The notes below the pieces were generated by a model, which made no database searches, was not told the DNA's origin, and saw nothing but the letters and a program-made list of their open reading frames with translations. Shown in pieces: positions 1-9,714 of a DNA stretch of 64,000 bases. A program made the position numbers and the translations under genes. The DNA lies in the NCBI RefSeq assembly GCF_016786215.1, contig NZ_JADOBG010000021.1, forward strand, positions 124,001 to 188,000. The letters run 5' to 3'. How positions within the stretch are numbered: the stretch's first letter is position 1; each line of letters begins with the position of its first letter. The stretch comes from Legionella bononiensis. GTDB taxonomy: Bacteria > Pseudomonadota > Gammaproteobacteria > Legionellales > Legionellaceae.

Positions 1-94
1 AAATGAATATGAATCATTGGCTTTATGTGGTTAAAAGGTCGCAAATCCACTCGTTATCCAGACGTTAGTCCTAAGATTCAATGTTAACGAAGAA

Positions 95-568
95 CTAGCG
101 TATTACTTTGAGGGAGAGTTCAAGTATGAAATCAGCCACTTCTTCTGGTTCGGTTTGATAATTGGTGTAAGCTTTAATGTTAATGGGTTTATTTATTCGT
201 TCGCCAGATGCTTTGGAATCTTCAACCATTGTTCTGACCGTATCTCCTTCTGTACAAACGAAATATACATTGGATTCAGGCCTTTTTAAAAATTGGGCTT
301 TAAATGATTTAAAGGCAAGGGAGACTTTACATTGTGCACGTTCCGCATGGTAGAAGCCATGTAAACCACCAGCCAAATCTGCGCCAACGGCCAGGGCACC
401 AAAATACATTGAGTTTAAATGGTTGCGGCTGCGTCTTCTTAGAGGCAGGCAAATGACTATATCGCTGTCCGTCAGTTTAATGAGACGTGGTTTTAAATAA
501 CCAATCATTGCCACTTTAAAGTGACCGAAATACCAGAGGAAGAATTTAAAGCGTGTAAAAGTGTTCAT
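95..568 (-). CDS. DUF4442 / hotdog-fold thioesterase-like protein
   Basis: A 157-residue protein with the character of the DUF4442 family, which has the hotdog fold of acyl-CoA thioesterases. The central helix region around residues 50-72 (NHLNSMYFGALAVGADLAGG) matches the place where hotdog enzymes carry the substrate-pocket helix, and an aromatic/basic N-terminus precedes it. No signal peptide or membrane segment is evident. The start overlaps the stop of the upstream BON-domain gene by four bases (ATGA), so the two are probably translationally coupled. The substrate is unknown and thioesterase activity is only a family-level inference. Confidence 0.7.
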   Translation of the reverse strand: MNTFTRFKFFLWYFGHFKVAMIGYLKPRLIKLTDSDIVICLPLRRRSRNHLNSMYFGALAVGADLAGGLHGFYHAERAQCKVSLAFKSFKAQFLKRPESNVYFVCTEGDTVRTMVEDSKASGERINKPINIKAYTNYQTEPEEVADFILELSLKVIR

Positions 569-1116
569 ACATTGTCCTCAATTTGTAAATGAGTAATTAT
601 TTTCTTTACTCCTCGTATCGCATTCACTCTATTTATAATTGATGCGATGGATTGAGCACTTTTAACATTGCCTGACAGGGTTACTACACCATTGGTGGTT
701 GTTGCATTGATCCCAACAAGAGGAATGGATTCATCATCTAATACTTTGGCTTTTAATACCGCTGTTTCAACTCGTGCTGTTATAAAGGCATCCGTGAAGG
801 CTGTATTTACTTTTTTGATGTAGAGATCACTAGTACGGACGGACTTAACTCCCTTTGTATTTTTTGCAATACGCAATGCATCAACAAATGCTTGACTGTC
901 GCCAACATAGCCGCTTAGTTTCACTATGCCTTTATCCGTAGAAATTGAAATTTTTAGCGGATTGAGGTTTTTGTTTTCTGCAAATTTGGCGGTTATTTTT
1001 GTGGTTATGACTGAATCACTGATGTCTTGCTCTAATTTGTTCAGGTTATTCGCGTGTAATTGACTTATAAAGAAAATCAATATGGCTGTAATACTAAAAT
1101 AGATACTTTTACGCAT
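565..1116 (-). CDS. Periplasmic protein with two BON domains
   Basis: A 183-residue exported protein. The start at 1116 is chosen because GGAGG lies a few bases upstream and the first residues (MRKSIYFSITAILIFF) then form a signal peptide; a longer reading frame starts 27 bases earlier. Two BON (OsmY-type) domains follow. The first, about residues 35-100, contains NLNPLKISISTDKGIVKLSG and the second, about 105-180, contains INATTTNGVVTLSGNV, each with the family's central V-L/K-L-S-G strand. BON proteins are periplasmic and thought to bind phospholipid or envelope components under stress. The stop codon overlaps the start of the DUF4442 gene. Confidence 0.85.
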   Translation of the reverse strand: MRKSIYFSITAILIFFISQLHANNLNKLEQDISDSVITTKITAKFAENKNLNPLKISISTDKGIVKLSGYVGDSQAFVDALRIAKNTKGVKSVRTSDLYIKKVNTAFTDAFITARVETAVLKAKVLDDESIPLVGINATTTNGVVTLSGNVKSAQSIASIINRVNAIRGVKKIITHLQIEDNV

Positions 1117-1209
1117 AATGCCCTCCGGTAATCTTATATTCAATCAGAATTCAGATTAAGAGTATAGATTTCAGTGTGAAAAAATTAAACGAACACTGTT
1201 GTTCTGGAT

Positions 1210-1674
1210 TTACTGAGTGGGCAGAACATTAATCTTTAAACTTTGAATGAGATAAGGATCTTCCTGAGCGGCTGCTTGTTCCAGTATGTTTAATTTGAAA
1301 TTTAACCGAGTATCGAATTCAGGGATCAGTACTATTTGATTGACAACCCAATAGTTCATTCCAGAGATTTTTCCTGATCCAAGGATTACAGGCTCACCTT
1401 CAAATACAGGATGCAGGGTCAGTTTCTGTGAGCGGATTTTATCCAGATTACCCCCCCCACCCAGGAAACTGGTCATTCCGCTCCATGCGTTTATGGAATA
1501 ATTATCTTTAACGTCTTTATAGTCATTCAGTGGTTTGTCATAGCTGATCGATAGAGTATCCATCAGTGTTTTTGTTACCCATTGAGATAACAAGTAATTC
1601 TGTTCCGCATGAATAATTGGTGAGTTAAGACAAAGGATAATAACTAATAAATTACATTGCAGGAAAGATTTCAT
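1210..1674 (-). CDS. Secreted IcmL/DotI-like domain protein
   Basis: A 154-residue protein with an N-terminal signal sequence (hydrophobic to about residue 23, HAEQ cleavage region). The rest follows the pattern of the DotI/IcmL C-terminal domain: an aromatic W-S-G-M segment, an N-L-D-K-I stretch, then alternating strands (LTLHPVFEGEPVILGSG) and a final MNYWVVNQIVLIPEF strand. In Dot/Icm, IcmL/DotI is an inner-membrane component; this is a free-standing paralogue-type protein without the membrane anchor, so its role is unknown. A run of eight G residues on the coding strand encodes Gly-Gly-Gly-Gly near residue 74. Family assignment is by pattern reading only. Confidence 0.65.
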   Translation of the reverse strand: MKSFLQCNLLVIILCLNSPIIHAEQNYLLSQWVTKTLMDTLSISYDKPLNDYKDVKDNYSINAWSGMTSFLGGGGNLDKIRSQKLTLHPVFEGEPVILGSGKISGMNYWVVNQIVLIPEFDTRLNFKLNILEQAAAQEDPYLIQSLKINVLPTQ

Positions 1675-1769
1675 AAATAAAATCCTTTAAGTTCTGTAAA
1701 GTGAACAATTTGTTATATTATTATAGCAGAGATATACTTTGTGTCTTTTTAACTCCATTAGTGGCTTAT

Positions 1770-4601
1770 ATGCATACTATTTCCATCCGTGGCGCAAGAA
1801 CTCACAACCTTAAAAATTTAGATCTGGATTTACCACGAGATAAATTAATTGTCATTACCGGTTTGTCAGGATCCGGAAAGTCCTCCCTGGCCTTTGATAC
1901 TTTATATGCTGAAGGTCAACGACGTTATGTTGAATCGTTATCAGCTTATGCCCGGCAGTTTCTCTCTATGATGGAAAAACCGGATGTGGACTCTATTGAG
2001 GGATTGTCTCCGGCAATATCAATTGAGCAAAAGGCCACATCACATAATCCTCGTTCTACTGTTGGTACCATTACCGAAATTTATGATTATTTACGCCTGC
2101 TCTATGCTCGGGTTGGAGAGCCTCGTTGCCCTACACATAAAGTCAGTTTGCATGCTCAGACGATTAGTCAAATGGTCGATCAGGTATTGGCTTTGCCTGC
2201 TGATAGTAAAGTAATGATTTTGGCTCCCGTTGTTCGTGATCGTAAAGGGGAACATGTTCAACTGTTGCAGCAATTACAGGCTCAGGGGTATGTTCGAGCC
2301 CGAGTTGATGGTCAGCTTTGTGAGCTGGATTCACCTCCTAAATTGGGTTTGCGAACCAAACATACTATAGAAGTAGTGGTCGATCGATTTAAAGTCAGGC
2401 CTGACATTGCCCAACGTTTGAGTGAGTCATTTGAAAACGCCCTGAATCTTGCAGAAGGGATAGCCATAGTAGCTTCTATGGAGAATGAGTTTGATGAGCT
2501 TTTGTTTTCTTCAAAGTTTGCCTGTTCTGAATGTGGATATAGTTTAAGTGAATTGGAGCCTAGACTATTCTCTTTTAATAATCCTGCAGGTGCCTGTGGT
2601 TCCTGTGATGGTTTGGGTGTTGATCAATTTTTTGATCCGAATCGAGTGATTCATGATGAAACTGCCAGTCTCGCTGAAGGAGCGATTCGAGGTTGGGATA
2701 AGAAAACGTCTTATTACTTCAGTATGCTCGAGTCTCTTGCCAAGCATTATGGTTTTGATATCAATACGGCATTTTGTGATTTGTCTGAGAAGATGCGGCA
2801 AGTGGTTTTATATGGTAGTGGCCAGGAAGTAATTGAATTTAATTATCATAGACCCAATGGTGGTTATATGATGAAAAGACATAGTTTTGAGGGGATAATT
2901 CCCAACATGCAGCGTCGTTATCGTGAATCGGATTCAGGAATGATACGTGAAGAGCTCGCTAAATATTTGTCTTCACGTCCTTGTCAGACTTGCCAAGGCG
3001 CACGCTTACGAGAAGAAGCCCGCAATGTTTTTATCGATAATAAAAATTTGCCAGAACTTTGTTCTTATTCAATAGAAAAGGCGTATGAGTTTTTTAGAGA
3101 TTTAAATCTGCCAGGATATCGAGGAGAAATTGCGGCTAAAATTAATAAAGAAATCGTTGAGCGCCTGGGGTTTCTGGTTAATGTGGGCTTGGATTACCTC
3201 TCTTTAACACGCAGTGCAGAGACCCTGTCTGGTGGTGAGGCTCAGCGTATTCGTCTAGCAAGTCAAATCGGCTCTGGTTTAGTCGGTGTGATGTATATTC
3301 TGGATGAGCCTTCTATTGGGTTGCATCAGCGAGATAATGATCGTCTATTGAAAACATTAATGCATTTACGTAATCAGGGTAATACGGTAATTGTTGTAGA
3401 GCATGATGAAGATGCAATTCGCAGTGCGGATTTTGTGTTGGATATTGGTCCGGGAGCAGGAGTGCATGGAGGTGAAATCGTTGCAAGTGGTACCCCTGAT
3501 GATGTGATGAGTAATCCCGCTTCTTTAACCGGCCAATATTTATCAGGCAAGCAATCAATCGAAATTCCTAAATCTCGATTACCCGTTAATTCTGATCGGA
3601 TGCTCCATTTAAAAGGGGTCACCTGTAATAATTTGCAGAATGTTGATGTGAGCATTCCTTTAGGAGTACTTACTTGCATTACCGGTGTTTCCGGTTCGGG
3701 TAAATCCAGTTTGATTAACGATACTTTATATCCTATTGCCGCCAATACCCTGAACAGAGCCAGCTTATTTACTCCAGGGGGAGTCAGAGAGTTATCCGGG
3801 CTGAATTTATGTGACAAAGTAATTGATATTGATCAAAGTCCAATTGGACGTACGCCTCGTTCCAATCCGGCAACGTATACGGGCATTTTTACTCATATCA
3901 GGGATTTGTTTTCCGGGACGCCTGAATCGCGTGCCCGTGGTTATCAACCGGGTCGATTCAGTTTTAATGTGCGGGGTGGGCGTTGTGAAGCCTGTCAGGG
4001 GGACGGACTGATTAAGGTTGAGATGCATTTCTTACCTGATATTTATGTTTCCTGCGATGTGTGTCAGGGGAAGCGTTATAATAGAGAAACTCTTGAAATT
4101 CAGTATAAAGGTAAAAACATTCATGAGATATTAGACATGACGGTTGAGGATGCCTGTCACTTCTTCTCGGCAATTCCCGTTCTGGCGCGAAAATGTCAAA
4201 CATTAATGGATGTTGGCCTGTCGTATATCAAGCTGGGGCAGAGCGCAACTACTCTTTCTGGTGGGGAAGCACAAAGAATAAAATTAGCGCGCGAATTATC
4301 TAAACGAGATACTGGTAATACTTTATATATTCTTGATGAACCAACAACTGGATTGCATTTTCACGATACCAAACAATTATTGACTGTATTATCTCGATTG
4401 CGAGAGCAAGGAAATACTATAGTCATTATTGAGCATAACCTTGATGTGATTAAAACGGCTGATTGGATTATTGATCTGGGGCCTGAAGGGGGGAGCAAAG
4501 GAGGGAGAATCATTGCTACCGGAACCCCTGAAATGGTGGCTCAATGCAAAGGCTCTTATACAGGACAGTTCTTGAAACCCATTCTGGCTCAAAGTAATTA
4601 G
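1770..4601 (+). CDS. uvrA: UvrA, excinuclease ABC subunit A
   Basis: DNA-damage recognition ATPase of nucleotide excision repair, which loads UvrB at lesions. From 1770 the product is 943 residues, matching the family (about 940); the open frame extends upstream to 1701, but [16 protein letters not shown] is the usual UvrA N-terminus. Visible are the first Walker A ([20 protein letters not shown]), the UvrB-binding region, a first zinc motif (CSECGYS...CGSC), an [12 protein letters not shown] signature, the second Walker A ([17 protein letters not shown]), a second zinc finger (CEACQGDG...CDVCQGKRY) and a second [12 protein letters not shown]. It is monocistronic here and followed by a hairpin repeat. 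Confidence 0.97.
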   Translation: MHTISIRGARTHNLKNLDLDLPRDKLIVITGLSGSGKSSLAFDTLYAEGQRRYVESLSAYARQFLSMMEKPDVDSIEGLSPAISIEQKATSHNPRSTVGTITEIYDYLRLLYARVGEPRCPTHKVSLHAQTISQMVDQVLALPADSKVMILAPVVRDRKGEHVQLLQQLQAQGYVRARVDGQLCELDSPPKLGLRTKHTIEVVVDRFKVRPDIAQRLSESFENALNLAEGIAIVASMENEFDELLFSSKFACSECGYSLSELEPRLFSFNNPAGACGSCDGLGVDQFFDPNRVIHDETASLAEGAIRGWDKKTSYYFSMLESLAKHYGFDINTAFCDLSEKMRQVVLYGSGQEVIEFNYHRPNGGYMMKRHSFEGIIPNMQRRYRESDSGMIREELAKYLSSRPCQTCQGARLREEARNVFIDNKNLPELCSYSIEKAYEFFRDLNLPGYRGEIAAKINKEIVERLGFLVNVGLDYLSLTRSAETLSGGEAQRIRLASQIGSGLVGVMYILDEPSIGLHQRDNDRLLKTLMHLRNQGNTVIVVEHDEDAIRSADFVLDIGPGAGVHGGEIVASGTPDDVMSNPASLTGQYLSGKQSIEIPKSRLPVNSDRMLHLKGVTCNNLQNVDVSIPLGVLTCITGVSGSGKSSLINDTLYPIAANTLNRASLFTPGGVRELSGLNLCDKVIDIDQSPIGRTPRSNPATYTGIFTHIRDLFSGTPESRARGYQPGRFSFNVRGGRCEACQGDGLIKVEMHFLPDIYVSCDVCQGKRYNRETLEIQYKGKNIHEILDMTVEDACHFFSAIPVLARKCQTLMDVGLSYIKLGQSATTLSGGEAQRIKLARELSKRDTGNTLYILDEPTTGLHFHDTKQLLTVLSRLREQGNTIVIIEHNLDVIKTADWIIDLGPEGGSKGGRIIATGTPEMVAQCKGSYTGQFLKPILAQSN

Positions 4602-4627
4602 AATTGGCGATGATCATTCTTGATGAA

Positions 4628-4656
4628 ACCCGTATTACGGCTTCGCCGGATACGGG
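4628..4656. repeat. Hairpin repeat after uvrA
   Basis: An imperfect inverted repeat with arms CCCGTAT and ATACGGG around an internal GGCTTCGCC hairpin. Its right end (CCGGATACGGGCTAC) resembles the right end of the larger repeat at 26929-27042 (CATCCGGGCTAC), so both are probably the same REP-like family. It may also act as the uvrA terminator, although no T-run follows. I see nothing else in the 314-base gap 4602-4915 except a ribosome binding site (AAGGAACA) before the next gene. Confidence 0.55.
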
Positions 4657-4915
4657 CTACGTTCTGAGTAATCCCTTCATAATTTATAACTCCGAGCTGC
4701 GTTTGTGCCGGCGGGTGCATCAATTGTTCTGATGGTTGCCTGGATTCTTCAAATCAGGACATTCAAAATTCTAATAATGGCTATTCAATTTCAACCAGTA
4801 AATTTAAGCTTTCATTAAACTTCGCCCTGTATCATTGATTCTACATGTTGGTTGTATGGTTTAATTTCATGCCAGCATGAATTTAAATTAATCAATCTTA
4901 TAAGGAACAATAATT

Positions 4916-5464
4916 ATGTCAGTTTCAAAAGCTCATATGAAGACTCTCTTTGGAAAATCTGCAAGTTTACTGAGCCCCGAACTCACCATAGAGAATGGTA
5001 AGACTATAGTCGCTTTGTATTTAAAAAAGAGCACAAAATCATTGAGCCCTTCCGCTCTTGTTTCACCAGATCAGGTGGTTGTTGCACTGGAAAAAAATTC
5101 GGATGAGGGTCGGACGACGTTTTCATATTATAATTCAACAGGTTACAGTTCGCGAGGATTTGGCGAAATTTCTGGTATTGATCAAGTTCACGACACAGAA
5201 CAAGCCAAGATGGTCGTATTCGAATTTCTTTCTCAGGAACAATCAGATAAAAAGGTATTTTTTCAAGTTCCTACTGCGACAGTAAACGATTTGATGGACA
5301 AAGTTGTTGAGCTGTTTAATCAAAAAGGTCACCAGCCAAAGCATGTGGACGGTGAGCCAATGTTAGAAGATATTAAAGGGGTATTTATAAAAGCAGGACA
5401 CGATGTAAAAGCTGAATCTAAAAAGAGCAATGAATCTGCTATGAGTTTTTGCTCGGTGATGTAA
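4916..5464 (+). CDS. Unknown 182-residue protein ending in a CaaX box (CSVM)
   Basis: I do not recognise this protein. It is soluble, without signal peptide or membrane segment, and mixed alpha/beta in character. The last residues are ESAMSFCSVM followed by TAA. C-S-V-M fits the CaaX consensus (Cys, two small or aliphatic residues, terminal Met), which eukaryotic farnesyltransferase modifies. The preceding segment (KAESKKSNES) is basic and flexible, as expected before a lipidated tail. Some Legionella effectors are known to be prenylated by the host in this way, so the protein is a candidate Dot/Icm substrate targeted to host membranes. An AAGGAACA ribosome binding site precedes the ATG. The function is otherwise unknown. 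Confidence 0.75.
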   Translation: MSVSKAHMKTLFGKSASLLSPELTIENGKTIVALYLKKSTKSLSPSALVSPDQVVVALEKNSDEGRTTFSYYNSTGYSSRGFGEISGIDQVHDTEQAKMVVFEFLSQEQSDKKVFFQVPTATVNDLMDKVVELFNQKGHQPKHVDGEPMLEDIKGVFIKAGHDVKAESKKSNESAMSFCSVM

Positions 5465-5493
5465 TCTGTAATTTCAACCTCTTATAATTCGGG

Positions 5494-5534
5494 TAGGGAA
5501 CGTGTTAAATCAAACATTCTTTACCCGTTCTCTA
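5494..5534. repeat. Short inverted repeat TAGGGAACG...CGTTCTCTA
   Basis: Arms TAGGGAACG and CGTTCTCTA enclose a short loop downstream of the CaaX gene. The same pair of arms occurs between rpsP and ffh (18308-18345), so it is a dispersed hairpin that may act as a terminator. Confidence 0.5.
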
Positions 5535-5675
5535 ATTAATTATCTCTTTTAAAAAAGTACTCATGGCGAATCAATTGGTTTGGAGAAACTGCTTTGAAAT
5601 AGAATTAATACAATTGTCATTTTCTTCAATTTCAGGCTATAACTTAGTATAGGAAATCTTGCATAGGATAAAGAA

Positions 5676-6257
5676 ATGGGTACTTTTTTTATAGTTTTAT
5701 TAATCATCGTCGCTCTTATATTTGTCTGGTCCATCAGTATCTATAACACCTTGATAGGCCTTATAGAGGCGATCAATAACAATAAAAAGCAAATTGATAT
5801 TCAACTGGATAGACGCTTTAAGGTCTTTGAATCCCTGATTGAATCCGTAAAGAAATATATGGATTATGAAAAAACCACTTTAAAAGATGTTGTGGCTTTA
5901 CGTAATCAGGCTCAAGAGGCAAAAGCTGCGGGCAATGAGCAGGCTCGTATGGATGCAGAAAATGGTATTTCCAAAATTGCTGCAGGTATCAATCTGGTAT
6001 TTGAGCAATATCCTGACTTGAAGGCCAGTCAAAATGTATTGCAATTACAGGAAGAAATCGTCAATACCGAAAATAAACTGGCGTATTCCAAACAGGCTTA
6101 CAACGACAGTATCGAGCGTTATAATGCTAAGAAAAAATCCTTTTTTGAATCCATAGTAGTGTCTCTATTTTCTGCATCTCTGGATAAACAATTTATTTAT
6201 TGGGGTCTTCCTGAAGAACAGATTCAAGCGAAAGAAGATTATACTGTCAAACTCTGA
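5676..6257 (+). CDS. lemA: LemA family protein
   Basis: A 193-residue LemA-type protein: a single N-terminal membrane helix (residues about 3-25) followed by a long helical coiled-coil body containing the family's typical N-N-K-K-Q-I-D-I-Q-L-D-R-R-F segment near residues 39-52. LemA proteins sit in the inner membrane with the helical domain in the periplasm or outside; their precise role is unknown. The gene is 9 bases upstream of htpX on the same strand. The lemA-htpX pair is a common arrangement and suggests a shared envelope-stress function. Confidence 0.92.
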   Translation: MGTFFIVLLIIVALIFVWSISIYNTLIGLIEAINNNKKQIDIQLDRRFKVFESLIESVKKYMDYEKTTLKDVVALRNQAQEAKAAGNEQARMDAENGISKIAAGINLVFEQYPDLKASQNVLQLQEEIVNTENKLAYSKQAYNDSIERYNAKKKSFFESIVVSLFSASLDKQFIYWGLPEEQIQAKEDYTVKL

Positions 6258-6266
6258 GAGTAGACT

Positions 6267-7286
6267 ATGAGTATAGCGGATTACCATGCTACGGCTGGGG
6301 ATTGGCGGGCACAGCTAAAACAAAATGAGCGTAAGACTCGGCGAGTTATTGCGCTGTTCTTTTTAGTGTATTTAATTGTGGGCCTGATTGCCGATACCTT
6401 CGTTCTGCAATCCATGTATCCTCACATTACTCTCGAGCAGAGTTTTCTGGCCTTGATAACGTTTAAAGTCGTACCTTTTGCCACATTACTTATGCTGGGT
6501 TTTGCTGCGATTTCCCTGATGATTACTTATGCCTTATATGACCGGATTATGCTGCTGGGAACTGAGTATAGAGAAATTACCCCTGAAAGCGCGCAAACAG
6601 TTCAGGAAAAACAACTCTATAATGTTGTCGAGGAAATGAAGGTGGCGTCCGGATTACAATTTATGCCCAAGGTTTTTGTCATTGAGGCAGAATATATGAA
6701 TGCTTTTGCCAGTGGCTACAGTGAGAAATCGGCTATGGTCGCCATTACACGAGGTTTAATGGAGAAACTGGATAGAGCCGAACTACAGGCCGTGATGGCA
6801 CATGAGTTAAGTCATATCCGGCATCATGATATTAAATTAACGTTGATGGTGGCGGTACTGAGCAATATTTTATTGATTGTAATTGATGTTTTATTTTATT
6901 CAGTACTTTATAAGCGTGACAGGAGAGACGATAATCGGTTGTTAATGGTTATTATTGTCTTACGTTATGTATTACCCATTATCACGGTGTTATTGACGTT
7001 GTTTTTAAGCCGTACCCGCGAATATATGGCCGATGCGGGGTGTGTTGAGTTGATGCGTGATAATGAACCACTGGCTCGAGCTTTACTTAAAATAAGTCAG
7101 GATCATGAACAAAATGCAGAGCAGTATGCAAAAGCATATGGCGATACGCCGCATGAGCAGGTACGACAAGCATCCTATCTTTATGATCCGTCGGATATTG
7201 ATCCAGTGAAATCCTTGAGCAGCTCATTTTCTACTCACCCATCAGTTGAACAACGTTTGGAAGCTTTGGGATTCAAACGTAAATAA
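6267..7286 (+). CDS. htpX: HtpX-like M48 membrane zinc protease
   Basis: A 339-residue integral membrane metalloprotease of family M48. Two N-terminal membrane helices (about 29-50 and 68-92) precede the zinc motif HELSH (H179-E180-x-x-H183), and two more hydrophobic segments (about 190-210 and 230-248) follow it. The third zinc ligand is probably the Glu of SRTREYMADAGC. HtpX degrades damaged inner-membrane proteins, in concert with FtsH in other bacteria. The eukaryotic CAAX protease Ste24 belongs to the same M48 family, which is notable because the genes on both sides of lemA-htpX end in CaaX boxes. It is probably co-transcribed with lemA. Confidence 0.93.
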   Translation: MSIADYHATAGDWRAQLKQNERKTRRVIALFFLVYLIVGLIADTFVLQSMYPHITLEQSFLALITFKVVPFATLLMLGFAAISLMITYALYDRIMLLGTEYREITPESAQTVQEKQLYNVVEEMKVASGLQFMPKVFVIEAEYMNAFASGYSEKSAMVAITRGLMEKLDRAELQAVMAHELSHIRHHDIKLTLMVAVLSNILLIVIDVLFYSVLYKRDRRDDNRLLMVIIVLRYVLPIITVLLTLFLSRTREYMADAGCVELMRDNEPLARALLKISQDHEQNAEQYAKAYGDTPHEQVRQASYLYDPSDIDPVKSLSSSFSTHPSVEQRLEALGFKRK

Positions 7287-7388
7287 TTAGGTTATCAATG
7301 GGTAGTGAGCCAAAATGAACACTACATTCTGGTTCTGCTCTTTGGTGTAATCCGAGAATTGACGAGTGCGGTTTTGTTTGTTTCCTGC

Positions 7389-7904
7389 CTACATTAAAAT
7401 ACAACCTGCATCCGGTTCTTGTTGGCGCTGTGGGACAGGAGTCGGATGCATATCATTTATTATAATAAGGTACAGGGTAGTAATACTTTCACTATCCCAG
7501 GTAGTGTCATCATTGATTAACTCAAGTAATTGAGATGCGCTTTGATGCAGCAAAAATCCAGGATCATCAAGTAATGAGCCAAGCTCCTTAAATAACGTAC
7601 TCAATTTGGGGTTGATAGTGAGCAGTTTTTGAGAGGCTGATTTTTGAGTTTGAATTAATTCATCAAGTTGATTGAGCCATAAATCTATTTGTTTGAAGAA
7701 TTCAATATCTGAAAAAAAGGTGAATCGGCTGTCCTTGTAGGTGACGTTGCTTGTTTTATGGAGTATATCGAGCAGCTCTTGAGTTGAATTGATTGCTTTA
7801 AGTTGATTTATTAATTGTTCTGCCAGCGCTTTTTGAGAGCTGTCATCATCATTACGATAAGCAGTAAGCCAACCAGTCAAGACTTCAATTATTGAATTAT
7901 GCAT
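7389..7904 (-). CDS. Unknown 171-residue protein ending in a CaaX box (CILM)
   Basis: I do not recognise this largely helical, soluble protein. Its final residues are QEPDAGCILM and then TAG. C-I-L-M is a textbook CaaX box with two aliphatic residues and a terminal Met, which favours farnesylation. The preceding PTPVPQRQQEPDAG is a flexible Pro/Gln-rich linker. Bacteria lack protein prenyltransferases, so such a terminus usually makes sense only inside a eukaryotic host. I infer a candidate Dot/Icm effector anchored to a host membrane. It lies on the opposite strand to lemA-htpX and converges with htpX. Its start is 18 bases beyond the stop of the ABC permease gene, so it may be the last gene of that operon. 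Confidence 0.75.
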   Translation of the reverse strand: MHNSIIEVLTGWLTAYRNDDDSSQKALAEQLINQLKAINSTQELLDILHKTSNVTYKDSRFTFFSDIEFFKQIDLWLNQLDELIQTQKSASQKLLTINPKLSTLFKELGSLLDDPGFLLHQSASQLLELINDDTTWDSESITTLYLIIINDMHPTPVPQRQQEPDAGCILM

Positions 7905-7922
7905 CGTTACCTAACCTATAAC

Positions 7923-8696
7923 CTATTCACGTAAACCGACACCTTTTTTCAAGAGGACAAGATTGATTACAGTCAATCCTACCAGCATGGCGATGATGAT
8001 TATCATGGCCAGATTCATACTCACCTCTTCTTGGCCAATCATGGCATGTCTCAATGCATTGACCATATATAATATAGGATTGAGGTAGGAAATATGTTGC
8101 CAGAATGGGGGTAACATATCGATGCTATAAAAAACGCCTCCCAAATAGGTAAGAGGAGTCAGGATAAAGGTTGGTACCAGCATAATATCATCAAAGTTAC
8201 GGGCTACCATTGCATTGGTGAATCCGGCTAGTGAAAATACGGCAGATACTAGTAAAACAACAAACAGGGTCATAGGCAGATGATTCATTTCAATAGTCAG
8301 GAAAAAGCTGGCAATGAGAAAAACCAGAATGGCTACGATTAATCCTCTGAATACACCACCTAAAACATAGCCTAATAATAACAGGCCGTTATGCATGGGA
8401 CTTATCAGCATTTCTTCTATGCTTTTTTGAAATCGAACGCTAAATAATGAGGAAGATACGTTTCCGTAGGCGTTAACAATTACCGACATCATGATAAGGC
8501 CAGGAGCAATAAACATGGGATAACTAATTCCCTGGATGGTACCTATTCGAGGTCCTATCAGACTACCGAATATGAGAAAATAAAGGGTAGTTGTAATAAC
8601 CGGCGGTAAAAAAACCTGGCTGGCAATGCGAAACATGCGCACCAGTTCACGTCGTACCAGGGTATAGAGTGCAATAAGTTGTTGTCTAATGGCCAT
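7923..8696 (-). CDS. ABC-2 type transporter permease
   Basis: A 257-residue permease with six hydrophobic segments and the ABC-2 family hallmark near residues 155-200 (AGFTNAMVARNFDDIMLVPT then LTPLTYLGGVFYSI). It resembles the YadH/NodJ group of exporters. Its start overlaps the stop of the upstream ATPase gene by 11 bases, so the two form one exporter. The substrate cannot be read from the sequence; relatives export polysaccharides, lipids or drugs. Confidence 0.92.
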   Translation of the reverse strand: MAIRQQLIALYTLVRRELVRMFRIASQVFLPPVITTTLYFLIFGSLIGPRIGTIQGISYPMFIAPGLIMMSVIVNAYGNVSSSLFSVRFQKSIEEMLISPMHNGLLLLGYVLGGVFRGLIVAILVFLIASFFLTIEMNHLPMTLFVVLLVSAVFSLAGFTNAMVARNFDDIMLVPTFILTPLTYLGGVFYSIDMLPPFWQHISYLNPILYMVNALRHAMIGQEEVSMNLAMIIIIAMLVGLTVINLVLLKKGVGLRE

Positions 8697-9600
8697 TTTT
8701 AATGAGATCCAGAAAAAGCTCTTCCAAGCGGTTTGTTTTATTGCGCAAACTATGGACTGTTATACCATGCTGAGTCAGCGCATTAAATACTTCATTCAGG
8801 GTTAGAGTATTATCCACTCTTAATTCAAAAGTATTCGCATCGATCAATGTTGTCTTAAATGAAGGGATATCCGGTAATGTATTGATGGGTGTTTCCGTAT
8901 TAAAAATAAAGGTCTGGTGGCGCAGGGTTTGCAATAATGCCTTCATAGACGTGTTTTTGATGATTAGACCCTTGTCTATAATGGCAATGTTTTTACATAA
9001 TTGCTCAGCCTCTTCCAGATAGTGAGTGGTGAGAATTATCGTAGTTCCTTCTGCGTTTGTGCGGGTTAAGAATTCCCACATACTTCTTCGGATTTCTATA
9101 TCCACACCTGCTGTAGGTTCATCAAGTATGAGTACCTTGGGCTGATGAATCAATGCCCTAGCTATCATCAGACGTCGTTTCATACCACCGGAAAGCTGTC
9201 GAACTATAGATTTTCTTTTATCCCAAAGCCCTAGTTGCTCTAATAATGATTCTGCTCTGGGTAGGGCCTCTTTACGAGTAATTCCATAATAGCCCGCCTG
9301 GCTTAATAAAATCTGGACTGGGTTTTCGAATATATTGAGATTGACTTCCTGAGGTACCAGTCCGAGGCAAGATTTAGCCTGTTCTGTTTCAGTATCCAAA
9401 TCATAACCGTGTATTTTGATGCTTCCGGACGTTTTATTGACCAAAGTGGTAATCAAGCCAATCGTAGTCGATTTGCCTGCGCCATTTGCTCCTAACAAAG
9501 CGAAAAAATCACCGGTATTGACTGTTAAATCAATGCCTTTTACCGCTTGAACACCGTTGTTATAGGTTTTGGATAGTTGTTGAATGTCTAGGGCAAGCAT
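8686..9600 (-). CDS. ABC transporter ATP-binding protein
   Basis: The 304-residue nucleotide-binding subunit of an ABC-2 exporter (YadG/NodI-like). It shows Walker A GANGAGKST at about residue 37, Q-loop LVPQEVNL, signature LSGGMKRRL, Walker B VLILDEPTAGVD and the switch His in TTHYLEEAEQL. A C-terminal extension of about 80 residues (from about 220) matches the accessory domain found in this class. It overlaps the permease gene and should power it from the cytoplasmic face of the inner membrane. Confidence 0.94.
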   Translation of the reverse strand: MLALDIQQLSKTYNNGVQAVKGIDLTVNTGDFFALLGANGAGKSTTIGLITTLVNKTSGSIKIHGYDLDTETEQAKSCLGLVPQEVNLNIFENPVQILLSQAGYYGITRKEALPRAESLLEQLGLWDKRKSIVRQLSGGMKRRLMIARALIHQPKVLILDEPTAGVDIEIRRSMWEFLTRTNAEGTTIILTTHYLEEAEQLCKNIAIIDKGLIIKNTSMKALLQTLRHQTFIFNTETPINTLPDIPSFKTTLIDANTFELRVDNTLTLNEVFNALTQHGITVHSLRNKTNRLEELFLDLIKNGH

Positions 9601-9714
9601 AATGAGTTCGATGAAATGAAAAGTTCATTATACATGATTATAATGATTCCACAGCTGTCTTCTATTTCATTTTTTGAATGAGTAATTCGGGAGGGCTTGA
9701 AGTCCTGACTTCAG

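Noticed and set aside
3374..3817. A 147-residue frame antisense to uvrA
   Set aside because: It lies wholly inside the conserved second ATPase domain of UvrA on the other strand and its composition follows from the uvrA codons.
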